Shown: positions 33,339 to 42,404, numbered from the stretch's first letter. The stretch: DNA of 52,169 bases from Candidatus Aenigmatarchaeota archaeon (GCA_003663355.1 QMZV01000002.1:1-52169); one strand, 5' to 3'. A program made the numbers and translations. The notes: generated from the letters alone by a model not told the origin.

Positions 33339-34559
33339 ATGGAATATCTTTTTTTTAAACATAATCCTTGGTGGGAATACAAAAATTGGGAAAGTAAAGA
33401 CAAAAATATTAGAGATTTTAATTCAATGGATATAAAATGGATTCCTTCATGGATTGATGAAATCTCCTTAAAACCTTTTTCTCTGAATTTTATTATTGGT
33501 CCAAGACAAGTTGGTAAAACAACAGGCATCAAATTATTAATTAAAAATCTGCTAAAAAAGGTAAACAATCCTTACAGCATATTCTATTTTAATTGTGACT
33601 TTCTTTCCGATATAAAAGATTTAATTAATTTGATTGAAAATTATTTAAAGATAAAAGAATCCGAGAAAATAAAAACTTCTTTTATCTTTTTGGATGAAAT
33701 TACATCTTTAGAATATTGGTGGAAGCCAATAAAGGGATTTATAGATGTGGGAATTTTTGATAAAGATATATTAGTAATTTCAGGTTCTTCAAGCATAAGA
33801 ACAAAAAAGTATTCTGAATCTTTTCCTGGCAGAAGAGGTAGAGGAAAAAATATCACTGTTTTACCTCTTTCTTTTTTTGAATATTTAAAAGTTCATAATA
33901 CAGATATAAAGAAAAGTAATGAATTTCAAATTAGAGGATTATTCAAAAAATATTTAAGTACGGGTGGTTTTCCAAAGAGTATAAATAAAGTTGAATTTGA
34001 AGAAGAATTGGTAAAAAGCATAGAAAGAGAAATTTTTAATGTTGGTAAAGATGTAGAGTTATTTAGAAAAATAATTCTGAAAATTATAGAAAAATTACCT
34101 TCTTCTTTTTCTTATAATATTATCTCCTCTAATTTAGGAATTTCTCACAATACTGTAAGAGATTATATGCAAACTATGGAAGATTTGTTTATTTTAAAAA
34201 TAATTTACTGGAAATATGGAAAAGAAATAGAGTTTAGAAAAGATAAAAAAATATGTTTTAGAGATCCGTATCTAGTAAAAGCATTTTGTAATGTGTACGG
34301 TTGTTCTTTAAGGGAGGATTTTTTATATGAAAATATAGTTCAGGAGCATTTATTTAGAAAATTTGGAGAGATTTACTACTTTAAGAATAAGTTTGAGATT
34401 GATTGTATTGCTAAGAATTTAAAGATAGAAGTGAAAGCAGGTAAACCGCATAGAAAATATCCTAAAGGTGTTTTAATTTTAGATAAAGAAAGAATTCCCA
34501 GATTTTTAGTAGATATCTATTCGGAGAAGCAGAATTCAAACTCAACTTTGACACTTTGA
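33339..34559 (+). CDS. AAA+ ATPase, COG1373 / DUF4143 type (second)
   Basis: A 406-residue ATPase. Walker A is GPRQVGKT (54-61), Walker B is SFIFLDEITSLEYW, then ISGSSS. The middle carries a winged-helix segment (NIISSNLGISHNTVRDYMQT), and the C-terminal part has DUF4143 (FEIDCIAKNLKIEVKAGKPH, nuclease-like E-x-K). It differs greatly from the ATPase at 16593, so they are not recent duplicates. Its last codons lie inside a dispersed repeat element (34541-34582), which may have supplied the current C-terminus NSNSTLTL. Confidence 0.85.
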   Translation: MEYLFFKHNPWWEYKNWESKDKNIRDFNSMDIKWIPSWIDEISLKPFSLNFIIGPRQVGKTTGIKLLIKNLLKKVNNPYSIFYFNCDFLSDIKDLINLIENYLKIKESEKIKTSFIFLDEITSLEYWWKPIKGFIDVGIFDKDILVISGSSSIRTKKYSESFPGRRGRGKNITVLPLSFFEYLKVHNTDIKKSNEFQIRGLFKKYLSTGGFPKSINKVEFEEELVKSIEREIFNVGKDVELFRKIILKIIEKLPSSFSYNIISSNLGISHNTVRDYMQTMEDLFILKIIYWKYGKEIEFRKDKKICFRDPYLVKAFCNVYGCSLREDFLYENIVQEHLFRKFGEIYYFKNKFEIDCIAKNLKIEVKAGKPHRKYPKGVLILDKERIPRFLVDIYSEKQNSNSTLTL

Positions 34560-34582
34560 GTCTAAAACCCCCTTAAATCTCC
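34541..34582 (+). repeat. Dispersed intergenic element, copy 3 (partial)
   Basis: CTCAACTTTGACACTTTGAG followed by CCCCCTTAAATCTCC resembles the first half of the element at 30996. It covers the ATPase stop codon. In the rest of the 34560-34915 gap lie AAGTGTCAAACTTGGG (34685-34700, inverted copy of the same core) and the palindromes below. Confidence 0.5.
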
Positions 34583-34629
34583 AAATTCTTAAAAATGTAA
34601 GGACGAAAATTTTGCCTATAAAAAAATCT

Positions 34630-34675
34630 GGGTTTAAACAAGGGTTTTGTTGAGTTTTATTAGGGTTTAGAGAGA
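34630..34675 (+). repeat. GGGTTTTGTTGAG repeat, copy 1
   Basis: GGGTTTTGTTGAGTTTTAT then a near-identical AGGGTTTAGAG. It recurs at 50068-50113, in both cases within 200 bp of a double palindrome block. Confidence 0.7.
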
Positions 34676-34764
34676 TGGGTTTAAAAGTGTCAAACTTGGG
34701 ATAAAACATCTAGTTTCTTTATTAGTTCTATTGTTTTCATAATATTCTTAATTTATATATTTAA

Positions 34765-34784
34765 AATTATCAAAATTGATAATT
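34765..34784. promoter_or_regulatory. Palindrome upstream of a 7-codon vestige
   Basis: AATTATCAAAATTGATAATT (9-bp arms) follows TATATATTTAAA and abuts an ATG (34785) that opens only MYLFYKN then TAG. The layout mimics the promoter and start (MEYLFFKHN) of the ATPase at 33339, suggesting a lost paralogue. The core ATCAAA-TTGAT is shared with the abiE operator. Confidence 0.4.
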
Positions 34785-34837
34785 ATGTATTTGTTTTATA
34801 AGAATTAGAACATTGCTTGTGGGTTATCCATTAAAGA

Positions 34838-34898
34838 TTATTACGGTGTTATAATTTAATAAAAAAGAGTTGGTTTGTGAATTATTACACTGTTATAA
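34838..34898. repeat. 17-bp palindrome, copies C and D
   Basis: TTATTACGGTGTTATAA (34838-34854) and TTATTACACTGTTATAA (34882-34898) are joined by TTTAATAAAAAAGAG and TTGGTTTGTGAA. The same double block occurs at 49962-50024. It lies 18 bp beyond the stop of the XPD-like gene. Confidence 0.85.
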
Positions 34899-34915
34899 TT
34901 TTAATGTCAATAAAA

Positions 34916-36736
34916 TTATTTTTCTCTTAAGTTCCACTTTTCAATTTCTTTCCAAGGCTCTCTGCTAACTTTAAAATTCTCTCCACTAAGAACAGGCCTA
35001 TAATTTTTCCACAAGAATCTTTCATCTAAATAGACAATAACAGCCCTATCGTTCTCTGACCTTATTGCTCTACCGCTTGCCTGAATTGCTTTTTGAATAG
35101 CAGGATAAAAATATCCGTATTCAATTCCTTTTCCATAAGTTTTGTTATAGCATAAGATTAGACTTTTTGTTTCCAAATCTGGAGTTGCTAAGGCAACTCC
35201 TGCAATAATTATGCATTTCAATGAATTATTTGGATAATTAATTCCTTGGTCAAAAGAACCTGATTGAACCCCTAACAATAATCCTTTTTCAGAACTTATA
35301 AATCTGTTCAGCAAATTGTTTTTTTGCTCTTTTGTTAGTTCCTGAGTTTCAACAAAAAGGTTCATGTCATTTTTAAAAAAATTTTTAACCTGCTGTAAGA
35401 AAGAGTAAGAAGGAAAGAAAACTGCAGTGTTTCCATTAACAGCATTGAATATTTTTGTTATGATTTCAGCATAATTCTTGTATTGAACTTCTCCTCTCTT
35501 TGAAAACTTTGTTGTTGCAATTGGTGCAACTAAATTCAACCTGTTTTCTGGTGGAAAGATTGATTTAAAGGAAATTGTTTCATAATTTTTAACTCCTAAC
35601 AAATCAGCATACATTTCCAGAGGTTGTAAAGTTGCGGACATCAATATTGTTGAATAACTTTCGTTTATTATATTTGATGTTATTGATGAAGGTAGAAGAG
35701 CGCTTAATTTTAATTCAATCTGCTCTCCATAGTTTGTTTTTCTTTTTCTAATAATCCTGGCAAAATATTCATCGCTGTTTATCCAGTTTTCAACAAATCT
35801 TAATAAACCTGAACAATAACTCTTTTCCTTTCCTTCTTCTTTAACCAAATCTGAAACCTCTTGCAATTCATCTAAAAATTCTTTGCTAAGAGAATCTAAA
35901 ATAGAGATAATTTCTTCCTTTTCAACATAAGCTTCATCATTATTTTTTAATCTTTCTCTTGCAAGTTCTTCTATTCTAATTCTAAAACTATCAATGTCTT
36001 GATAAACAATATGGTTCATTTCTTTTGCTTCCTTTATTGCATTGTTTAAAACAAAAGTTGTAAGTTTTGATGAAATCAAATCTCTTGCTCTGTTAGGAAG
36101 TTGGTGCGCCTCATCAACAATAATTATAGAGTCCTCAAGATTCTTGTTTATTTTTGCAAGGAAAGTTTTAGAAACAAATGGATTAAAAATATGAAAATAA
36201 TCTGCAACAATTACGGTGCTTCTCTTCGCTACCTGGCATGAAATTTCATAAGGACAAAATTCTTTACATCTTTTTTTAATTTCTTCTGAACTTAAAATTT
36301 CATTGCTGATTTCTTTTATTTTTATTTTTGCCTCTTTTGTGATCTCTCCTTTTTCAAAAACTCTGTTATAGAATTCGCATTTCTCTTTTTTCTTTAGATA
36401 ATCGCAAAGTTCCTGAAAGTCTGCTGGTCCTAAATCATCATAAAAGTAATTGCAGAGCCATTTTTTTCCAATAATATCAACCCCTCTTTTTTCTCCCATT
36501 TTTTTTAATGTTTCAAGAGCAATTAAATGCTGGGAATGTCTTGGGGTTAAAAAGAAAACATTTAATCCAAGTTTTGATGCAATTTTTGTTGCTGGATAAA
36601 GGACTCCTGCAGTTTTTCCAATCCCCGTCGGGGCATGGATTAACAAATTTTTATTGTTTTTTATGCAATCCTCAACTTTTTGAATCATTATCTCTTGGTT
36701 TTCTCTCTTTTTAGGATAAGGGAATTTTAATGGCAT
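34916..36736 (-). CDS. XPD/Rad3-type Fe-S DNA helicase
   Basis: A 606-residue superfamily 2 helicase. Walker A is HAPTGIGKT (34-42), the DEAH box is IIIVDEAHQLPNRA, and the C-terminal motifs include LMSATLQP, FPSYSFLQ and QASGRAIRSENDRA. Cysteines 95, 111, 120, 157, 161 and 167 lie in the insertion that holds the [4Fe-4S] cluster; CPYE matches the fourth ligand of archaeal XPD. It unwinds 5'-3' in repair. It faces the TFB gene across a 134-bp divergent promoter region. Confidence 0.92.
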   Translation of the reverse strand: MPLKFPYPKKRENQEIMIQKVEDCIKNNKNLLIHAPTGIGKTAGVLYPATKIASKLGLNVFFLTPRHSQHLIALETLKKMGEKRGVDIIGKKWLCNYFYDDLGPADFQELCDYLKKKEKCEFYNRVFEKGEITKEAKIKIKEISNEILSSEEIKKRCKEFCPYEISCQVAKRSTVIVADYFHIFNPFVSKTFLAKINKNLEDSIIIVDEAHQLPNRARDLISSKLTTFVLNNAIKEAKEMNHIVYQDIDSFRIRIEELARERLKNNDEAYVEKEEIISILDSLSKEFLDELQEVSDLVKEEGKEKSYCSGLLRFVENWINSDEYFARIIRKRKTNYGEQIELKLSALLPSSITSNIINESYSTILMSATLQPLEMYADLLGVKNYETISFKSIFPPENRLNLVAPIATTKFSKRGEVQYKNYAEIITKIFNAVNGNTAVFFPSYSFLQQVKNFFKNDMNLFVETQELTKEQKNNLLNRFISSEKGLLLGVQSGSFDQGINYPNNSLKCIIIAGVALATPDLETKSLILCYNKTYGKGIEYGYFYPAIQKAIQASGRAIRSENDRAVIVYLDERFLWKNYRPVLSGENFKVSREPWKEIEKWNLREK

Positions 36737-36870
36737 AATTTTAGAATGGTATTTTTATCAGAAAAAGTGAATTCTATATTCTTAAAAATATATATTCCGT
36801 AACCGAAAACAATAAATACTTTAAAAACATATATTTTTAATGCTCTTTTTTAACTAAAAGGTGATAGAAA

Positions 36871-37842
36871 ATGTTGAAAATAAAAAGGGACTCTAAGTTG
36901 AGATGTCCGGAGTGCGGATCAACAGAAATATTGGTTGACACAGTGAGAGGTGAGCATATCTGTTCAAAATGCGGATTAATTTTGAATGAAAACATGATTG
37001 ATACACAGCAAGACTGGAGGGCTTTTGATACAGAAGAATTGGAGAAGACTGCAAGAACAGGAGCACCTTTAACAAGGATGAGGCATGATAGAGGAGTTGG
37101 GACAGAAATAGGAAAAAGTAAAGCCGAGTTATTTAAAGTTTCTGCTGGAAAGAGAGGTCAATATTTCAGAATAAAAAACTGGCAGAAAAGACTTATAAGC
37201 AGCAAGGACAGAAATTACGGATATGCTTTATCTGAATTGGAAAGAATTGCCTCTGCCTTAAATCTTCCAAAGAATTTGCAAGAGGAAATAGGAACAATGT
37301 ATGAAAAGGCTTTGGAGGAAGGTTTGGTAAAGGGAAGGAGTATTGAAGCAGTTATCGGTGCATTGGTTTATGCTTTATCCAGAGAGTACGGGTCTCCGAG
37401 ATTGATGTCAGAAATTTGCGAAGTTTCAGGGGTTGATAAAAGAGATTTGGGAAGAACTTACAGATATGTTGCAAGAAAACTCAATTTAAGAGTTATACCG
37501 GCAAAAGCAATAGATTATGTTCCCAGGTGTGCAACAATTCTTAATTTAAGTGATAGAACTCAAGTATTGGCAAAGCGTTATTTGAAAAAAATAAAAAGTG
37601 AAGAGGAAGTTTCTGGAAAAGGACCGATTGGTCTTGCAGCCGCAACATTGTATATTGCAGCAATAATGAATGGGGAATTTATATCTCAAAGAAAAATTGC
37701 AGAAGCAATAGGAGTAACAGAAGTAACAATCAGAAATAGGTGCAAAGACATTGCAAAGAATTTAGGAATTGAAGACGAAGTTGAGAAAAAGATAAAAGAA
37801 TTGGAAAAATTGCAGAAAGAAAGTGATCAAGAAGAATTATAA
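36871..37842 (+). CDS. tfb: Transcription initiation factor TFB
   Basis: A 323-residue TFIIB homologue. The N-terminal zinc ribbon uses Cys12, Cys15, Cys31 and Cys34, the B-finger region is DWRAFDTEELEKTARTGAPL, and two cyclin repeats follow (about 120-210 and 215-315). The second helix-turn-helix contains ISQRKIAEAIGVTEVTIRNR, which reads the BRE. The leader is about 30 nt after CATATATTTTTAA and has a clear GGTGAT Shine-Dalgarno, unlike its leaderless neighbours. Confidence 0.97.
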   Translation: MLKIKRDSKLRCPECGSTEILVDTVRGEHICSKCGLILNENMIDTQQDWRAFDTEELEKTARTGAPLTRMRHDRGVGTEIGKSKAELFKVSAGKRGQYFRIKNWQKRLISSKDRNYGYALSELERIASALNLPKNLQEEIGTMYEKALEEGLVKGRSIEAVIGALVYALSREYGSPRLMSEICEVSGVDKRDLGRTYRYVARKLNLRVIPAKAIDYVPRCATILNLSDRTQVLAKRYLKKIKSEEEVSGKGPIGLAAATLYIAAIMNGEFISQRKIAEAIGVTEVTIRNRCKDIAKNLGIEDEVEKKIKELEKLQKESDQEEL

Positions 37843-37855
37843 TTTTTTATTTTTT

Positions 37856-38671
37856 TTATTTTGCTAAATTCAAAAAGAACTTTGCAACTTTTTTATGAAA
37901 ATTGTAATGAAGTATTTTATTGATGTTTGGAAGATCTGGTACATAATTGAATTCATTGAAGATATATTCTCCATCCTTAAAAAAGAAATCAAAAGCACCA
38001 ATATTTAAATCCATTTCCTTTGCTGCAATTTTTGAATACTTTTTTAATTTATTGTTAAGAGGTATTTGATAAACTTCTCTGTAAATACAACACTTCCAGT
38101 TCTTCTTATCGGTAGACAAAGCAAATATTGGGTTTTTGTTTAAAATCATCACTCTGACTAATTTTTCAAAATCTATGAAATCCTGAATAAGGCAAGGATA
38201 TGTGAGATAAGAAGTGGATTTCTTTTTAAAATACAAGGTAAGCAATTTTGGTGAGTTCTTGCTTATTTTATCAACGCAATAACCTGCTAATCCAAATAAA
38301 GGTTTTACAACTTTTGTATTTTCAAATTTTATTTTTGAATTTGGCAATAACAACTCTGTTTCTACAATAGGAATCTTGTCCTTAAGCAATTCATAGCACA
38401 GTAATTTATTTTGATAATTAAAAACTTTATCTGGTGAATCTACAAACTTGCTTCCTTTTATTTCAAGAATCTTTGAGAGATAATAGCTTATTAATCCATA
38501 ATTCTCATAAGGCATTAGTCTGGCATAGATTAGGTCATATTTTTTTGGTACAAATGTTTTTATTTTAGATAAATCTAGTATTTCGGGATTCACCTCTTGT
38601 TTCTTTAATTCCTCTATTAATTGTGACTCAAAATTATGGCCTAAACTTTCTGTAATTAATAAAAATTTCAT
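37856..38671 (-). CDS. ATP-grasp ligase, RimK/LysX-like
   Basis: A 271-residue ATP-grasp protein. The N-terminal Rossmann part has YDLIYARLMP, the central part NKLLCYELLKDKIPIVETEL and VVKPLFGLAGYCVDKI, and the metal site is GAFDFFFKDGEYIFNEFNYVPDLPNI. Such ligases add amino acids to a carrier or peptide; the substrate cannot be read from sequence. It converges on tfb with a 13-bp T-rich gap that may terminate both genes. Confidence 0.82.
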   Translation of the reverse strand: MKFLLITESLGHNFESQLIEELKKQEVNPEILDLSKIKTFVPKKYDLIYARLMPYENYGLISYYLSKILEIKGSKFVDSPDKVFNYQNKLLCYELLKDKIPIVETELLLPNSKIKFENTKVVKPLFGLAGYCVDKISKNSPKLLTLYFKKKSTSYLTYPCLIQDFIDFEKLVRVMILNKNPIFALSTDKKNWKCCIYREVYQIPLNNKLKKYSKIAAKEMDLNIGAFDFFFKDGEYIFNEFNYVPDLPNINKILHYNFHKKVAKFFLNLAK

Positions 38672-38695
38672 AAAAAACTAAAATAAAAAGTATTA

Positions 38696-39256
38696 TCATT
38701 GCTGCTGTTTTTGTTTTTCTTCTTCTTTGGTTCCACTAGTTACAAACCACATTACTGCACCAATCATTATTAAGATAATCACTATGGCAACTAGATCTTG
38801 CATCATTCCTGTATAAAACCAATTTATTCCTCCTCCAAATGCTCCTCCTATAATTAGCCATGCCACAAATATAATTACAATTATTGTTACTGGAGCCTTC
38901 CAACTTTTCATAAATTCTTCTGATACTGTTTTTGGAGATATTAGGGTTATTACAAGCATAATCCCTAAAACAGCTGTTAAAAAAAGCATTGTTGTTCCTG
39001 AAGCTGCTACAAAAAATTGGCCTATTGAAGAACCCCAGGGAGTGAATGCTACTAAAAAGAAGGCAATTGCTAAAGAAATAATTCCTGGAACTCCTCTGCT
39101 TGTTTTAGTATCTTCTGTCTTGAATATTCCGCTTTTTATTAGTAATCCAAAAATTATTGCAAAAGTTAGAATCCATGGAAAAATCAGTTCGTACAGTATT
39201 GTACAAAGTTGTCCACTGATCCCAAGCACAGTACAAGCTGGATAACTAACCACCAT
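38696..39256 (-). CDS. Multi-helix membrane protein
   Basis: A 186-residue integral membrane protein with about five helices (FPWILTFAIIFGLLI, IISLAIAFFLVAF, TTMLFLTAVLGIMLVITLI, VTIIVIIFVAWLIIGGAF and AIVIILIMIGAVMWFVT) and a charged C-terminal tail KEEEKQKQQQ. No known family. The ATG is 34 bp from the divergent rtcB gene. Confidence 0.7.
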   Translation of the reverse strand: MVVSYPACTVLGISGQLCTILYELIFPWILTFAIIFGLLIKSGIFKTEDTKTSRGVPGIISLAIAFFLVAFTPWGSSIGQFFVAASGTTMLFLTAVLGIMLVITLISPKTVSEEFMKSWKAPVTIIVIIFVAWLIIGGAFGGGINWFYTGMMQDLVAIVIILIMIGAVMWFVTSGTKEEEKQKQQQ

Positions 39257-39290
39257 AAATTAATTATTTAAAGTATTTATATAGGATTTT

Positions 39291-42182
39291 ATGAAAGATA
39301 AACTAAAGAAGGTTTCTGAAGTAGAGTATTTAATTCCAAAAGGTGTGAGAAAAGAGATGAGAGTAAATGCTAAAATAATTGCTACTGATAGAATTATTGA
39401 AGCTGCTGAAGATGAAGCAATAAAACAATTGACAAATGTTGCTTGTTTGCCTGGAGTTGTTGAGTTTGTTTGGGGGATGCCAGATATTCATTGGGGTTAT
39501 GGTTTGCCAATGGGCGCTGTCGGAGCTTTTGATTTTGAGAAAGGCGTGATTTCAAGCGGATGCACTGGTTTTGATATCAATTGTCTTTCAAAAGATGCAG
39601 AAGTTCTAACTGAATTTGGATATAGAAAAAAAATTTCAGATTTTGAGAAAAATTTTAACAAAGAAACAATAAAATGTGTAAATCCTACTTCTTGTGTAAA
39701 AAATACAAAAATAAAATATTTCTTAAAATCAATACCAAAGAAAGTTTTTAAAGTTGAAACTGAGAGTGGTGCAAAAATTATTGCTACAGATGATCACCCT
39801 TTTTTCACAAAAAAAGGAATGGTTCCCTTAAAAAACCTGAAAATAAATGAGGAGGTTTGTAATTATCCTTTTGAAGGAGTGGAATATACAACTCCAAGTT
39901 CAGAGATTATCGTAAATGAAAAAGAAATAAATGAAAAATACAGAGAAGAATTAAAAAATAAAAATTTGCTCCCTCTTACTTATTCAAATGAAAAGTTTCC
40001 TTATTTGCTAAAATTATTTGGTTTTGTTTTGGGAGATGGATACTTGGATGATAGGAGAATTAGTTTTTATGGCGAAAAAGAAGATTTAGAAGAAATAAGA
40101 AAAGATATAATTAAACTTGGTTTTAATCCTGGTAAAATACTCTCTAGAGAGAGAAGACATGATATAAAAACAAATTATGGAGAAGTAAAATTTGAGAGAA
40201 CGGAGCACAGTTTTACTGTTAATTCAAGATGTCTTGCTGATTTATTTAAAACATTGGGTTTGCCTAAAGGTAATAAAGCAAAAACGAAATTTTTATTGCC
40301 TAATTGGTTGTTTAAATGCGAACTCTGGCAAATTAGATTATTTCTTGCAAGTTACTTTGGTGCTGAATTGACTTCTCCAAAGACAGTGACAAAACATGAT
40401 TACAATTTTTATAATCAGATTCTAACAGTAGATAAAGAAAAATCTCTTGTTGAAAATGGGAAAGAATTTTTGAAACAGATTAAACAGTTGCTTTTGAAAT
40501 TTGGGATAGAAAGTAAGCTAATAAAAGAAAGGAAAGAATATGAAAATAAAAACTATGTTTCATATAGGCTTAGATTGCAAATTTCTTCAAAACCAAAGAA
40601 TTTGATAAAGTTATGGTCTAAAATTGGTTTTGAATATAATAAAAGTAAAAACTTTCTAGCAAATGTTGGGGTTCAATATTTAAAAATAAAGGAAAATGTT
40701 TTGAATGAGAGAAAGAAAGTGATTGAAAGTATTGAAAAAGAAAATTTAAAAAAGAGTGAAGCAATAAAAAAGTTTTCCTCTCCTTTTGTAAATGAGAGAT
40801 TTATTGAAAGGAGTTTGTATGAACCTAGGAAAACTGATCCGAGAGTTGCATTAAATTTTGAGAAGTTTAAGGAATTTTTAATTTCAAAAACATCAGGTCT
40901 TGGAAAAACAGGTATGGTCTGGGATAAAATTGTTTCAATAGAAGAGACTGATTATAAAGATTTTGTTTATGACTTTACAGTTGAGGATGAACACCACAAT
41001 TTTATTGCTAATAATTTTGTTGTTTCAAATTGCGGGGTCAGAATGATTAAAACAAATCTTACCTATAAAGAAGTAAAACCAAAATTGAGACAATTAATTT
41101 CTGTATTGTTTAAAAATGTTCCTACTGGAGTTGGTTCAAAGGGAAAATTAAAATTGTCAAGAGATGAATTGGATGAGGTTATTGTTAAAGGAGCAAAATG
41201 GGCTCTTGAAAACAATTATGCAACAAAACAAGACTTGCAGCATATGGAAGAATATGGGTGTATGTCTGGAGCAAATCCTGATAAAATTTCTGATTTAGCG
41301 AAGAAAAGAGGGCTTCCTCAATTAGGGACTTTGGGTGCAGGGAATCATTTTTTAGAAATTCAAAAAGTAGATCAGATTTTTAATCCTGAAATTGCAGAAG
41401 TTTTTGGTGTTACTGACAAGGATCAGATTATAATAATGTTGCACTGCGGAAGTCGTGGATTGGGACATCAAATTGCAACAGACTATTTAAAAATCCATGA
41501 GAAAGCTGTAAAAAAATATAATATCTGGCTTCCGGACAATCAACTTGTTTGCGCTCCTGCAAACTCGCAAGAAGGACAGGATTATTTTGAAGCAATGAAA
41601 GGAGGGGTAAATTATGCTTTTTGCAACAGGACTGTGATGACTGCTTGGATCAGAGAAAGTTTTGCTAAAGTTTTTGAAAAAAAGTGGGAAGAAATGGATA
41701 TGAAACTGATTTATGATGTGTGCCACAATATTTGCAAATTAGAAGAGCATGAAATAAATGGAGAAAGAAGAAAATTATATGTTCATAGGAAAGGGGCAAC
41801 AAGAAGTTTATGTGCCGGACATGAATTAATACCAGCAACTTATAGGAAAACTGGGCAGCCAGTTCTAATTGCTGGTTCTATGGGAACTGCAAGTTATATT
41901 TTAGTTGGTGGGGAAAAAGCAAAAGAAACATTTTATTCAAGTTGCCATGGAGCTGGAAGAGTAATGAGCAGGAATAAAGCAATAAAAGGGTTTAGAGGAG
42001 AAAGAGTTAGATCAGAACTTGAAAAAAAAGGAATTATTGCAAAATCCACAAGTCCAAAGGTTTTAGCTGAGGAAAGCCCACAAGCTTATAAAGATATTGA
42101 TGAAGTTGTGAAAGCAGTTGATTTGGCTGGAATTTCAAAAAAAGTTGTAAGGGTTGTTCCTGTTGGTGTTGTCAAAGGGTGA
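39291..42182 (+). CDS. rtcB: RNA-splicing ligase RtcB with intein
   Basis: A 963-residue precursor. Residues 1-97 and 581-963 form a 480-residue RtcB, the GTP- and Mn-dependent ligase that joins tRNA exons. Metal and catalytic residues are seen in MPDIHWGYGLPMG, GFDIN|CGVRM, GAGNHFLEI, LHCGSRGLGHQ and CHGAGRVMSR. An intein of 483 residues interrupts the chain at the active-site Cys (GFDIN / C). Activity therefore depends on protein splicing. An intron-containing tRNA gene, a likely substrate of this ligase, follows 40 bp later. Confidence 0.96.
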   Translation: MKDKLKKVSEVEYLIPKGVRKEMRVNAKIIATDRIIEAAEDEAIKQLTNVACLPGVVEFVWGMPDIHWGYGLPMGAVGAFDFEKGVISSGCTGFDINCLSKDAEVLTEFGYRKKISDFEKNFNKETIKCVNPTSCVKNTKIKYFLKSIPKKVFKVETESGAKIIATDDHPFFTKKGMVPLKNLKINEEVCNYPFEGVEYTTPSSEIIVNEKEINEKYREELKNKNLLPLTYSNEKFPYLLKLFGFVLGDGYLDDRRISFYGEKEDLEEIRKDIIKLGFNPGKILSRERRHDIKTNYGEVKFERTEHSFTVNSRCLADLFKTLGLPKGNKAKTKFLLPNWLFKCELWQIRLFLASYFGAELTSPKTVTKHDYNFYNQILTVDKEKSLVENGKEFLKQIKQLLLKFGIESKLIKERKEYENKNYVSYRLRLQISSKPKNLIKLWSKIGFEYNKSKNFLANVGVQYLKIKENVLNERKKVIESIEKENLKKSEAIKKFSSPFVNERFIERSLYEPRKTDPRVALNFEKFKEFLISKTSGLGKTGMVWDKIVSIEETDYKDFVYDFTVEDEHHNFIANNFVVSNCGVRMIKTNLTYKEVKPKLRQLISVLFKNVPTGVGSKGKLKLSRDELDEVIVKGAKWALENNYATKQDLQHMEEYGCMSGANPDKISDLAKKRGLPQLGTLGAGNHFLEIQKVDQIFNPEIAEVFGVTDKDQIIIMLHCGSRGLGHQIATDYLKIHEKAVKKYNIWLPDNQLVCAPANSQEGQDYFEAMKGGVNYAFCNRTVMTAWIRESFAKVFEKKWEEMDMKLIYDVCHNICKLEEHEINGERRKLYVHRKGATRSLCAGHELIPATYRKTGQPVLIAGSMGTASYILVGGEKAKETFYSSCHGAGRVMSRNKAIKGFRGERVRSELEKKGIIAKSTSPKVLAEESPQAYKDIDEVVKAVDLAGISKKVVRVVPVGVVKG
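39582..41030 (+). other. Intein within rtcB (LAGLIDADG homing endonuclease type)
   Basis: The intein begins at Cys98 (CLSKDAEVLTEFG, block A). Block B is GAKIIATDDHPFFTKKG, a LAGLIDADG-type first motif is LFGFVLGDGYLDD and a second is FLASYFGAEL. Block F is VYDFTVEDEHHNFIANNF, and the end is VVSN before extein Cys581. The penultimate His is absent; the terminal pair is Ser-Asn. The endonuclease motifs look intact. Confidence 0.93.
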
Positions 42183-42199
42183 TTTTTCTTAGTTTGTTC

Positions 42200-42209
42200 T
42201 TATAAATGT
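42200..42209 (+). promoter_or_regulatory. tRNA promoter (box A)
   Basis: TTATAAATG-type TATA element lies about 20-25 bp before the mature 5' end of the tRNA at 42223. Confidence 0.6.
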
Positions 42210-42222
42210 TTTTAAAAATTAT

Positions 42223-42397
42223 GGGCTCGTGGTGTAGCTTGGTCTAGCATCGGGGCTTAGGGTGATCGCCCAACGGGTGTTTAGCCTTGCCTAATGGGTG
42301 AGGGGCGCAGGGTGAAACCACAAATCTAAAAAATTGGTTTTATCGCCCTGTGGATCAAAAAAAGCCTCAGACCCGAGTTCAAATCTCGGCGAGCCCA
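42223..42397 (+). tRNA. Intron-containing tRNA, Pro-like
   Basis: Acceptor strands GGGCTCG (42223-42229) and CGAGCCC with A73 pair fully, the T arm is CCGAG-TTCAAAT-CTCGG, the D arm is GTGT/GCAT-like, and anticodon stem GGGGC pairs with GCCTC. About 95-100 extra bases lie in the anticodon loop, i.e. an intron that itself holds a hairpin (CAGGGTG with CGCCCTG). Reading up to the usual 37/38 site gives loop TTAGGG, i.e. Pro-like NGG with A34, which is odd for archaea, so the splice site may be non-standard. No CCA is encoded. Confidence 0.85.
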
Positions 42398-42404
42398 TTA
42401 GATT

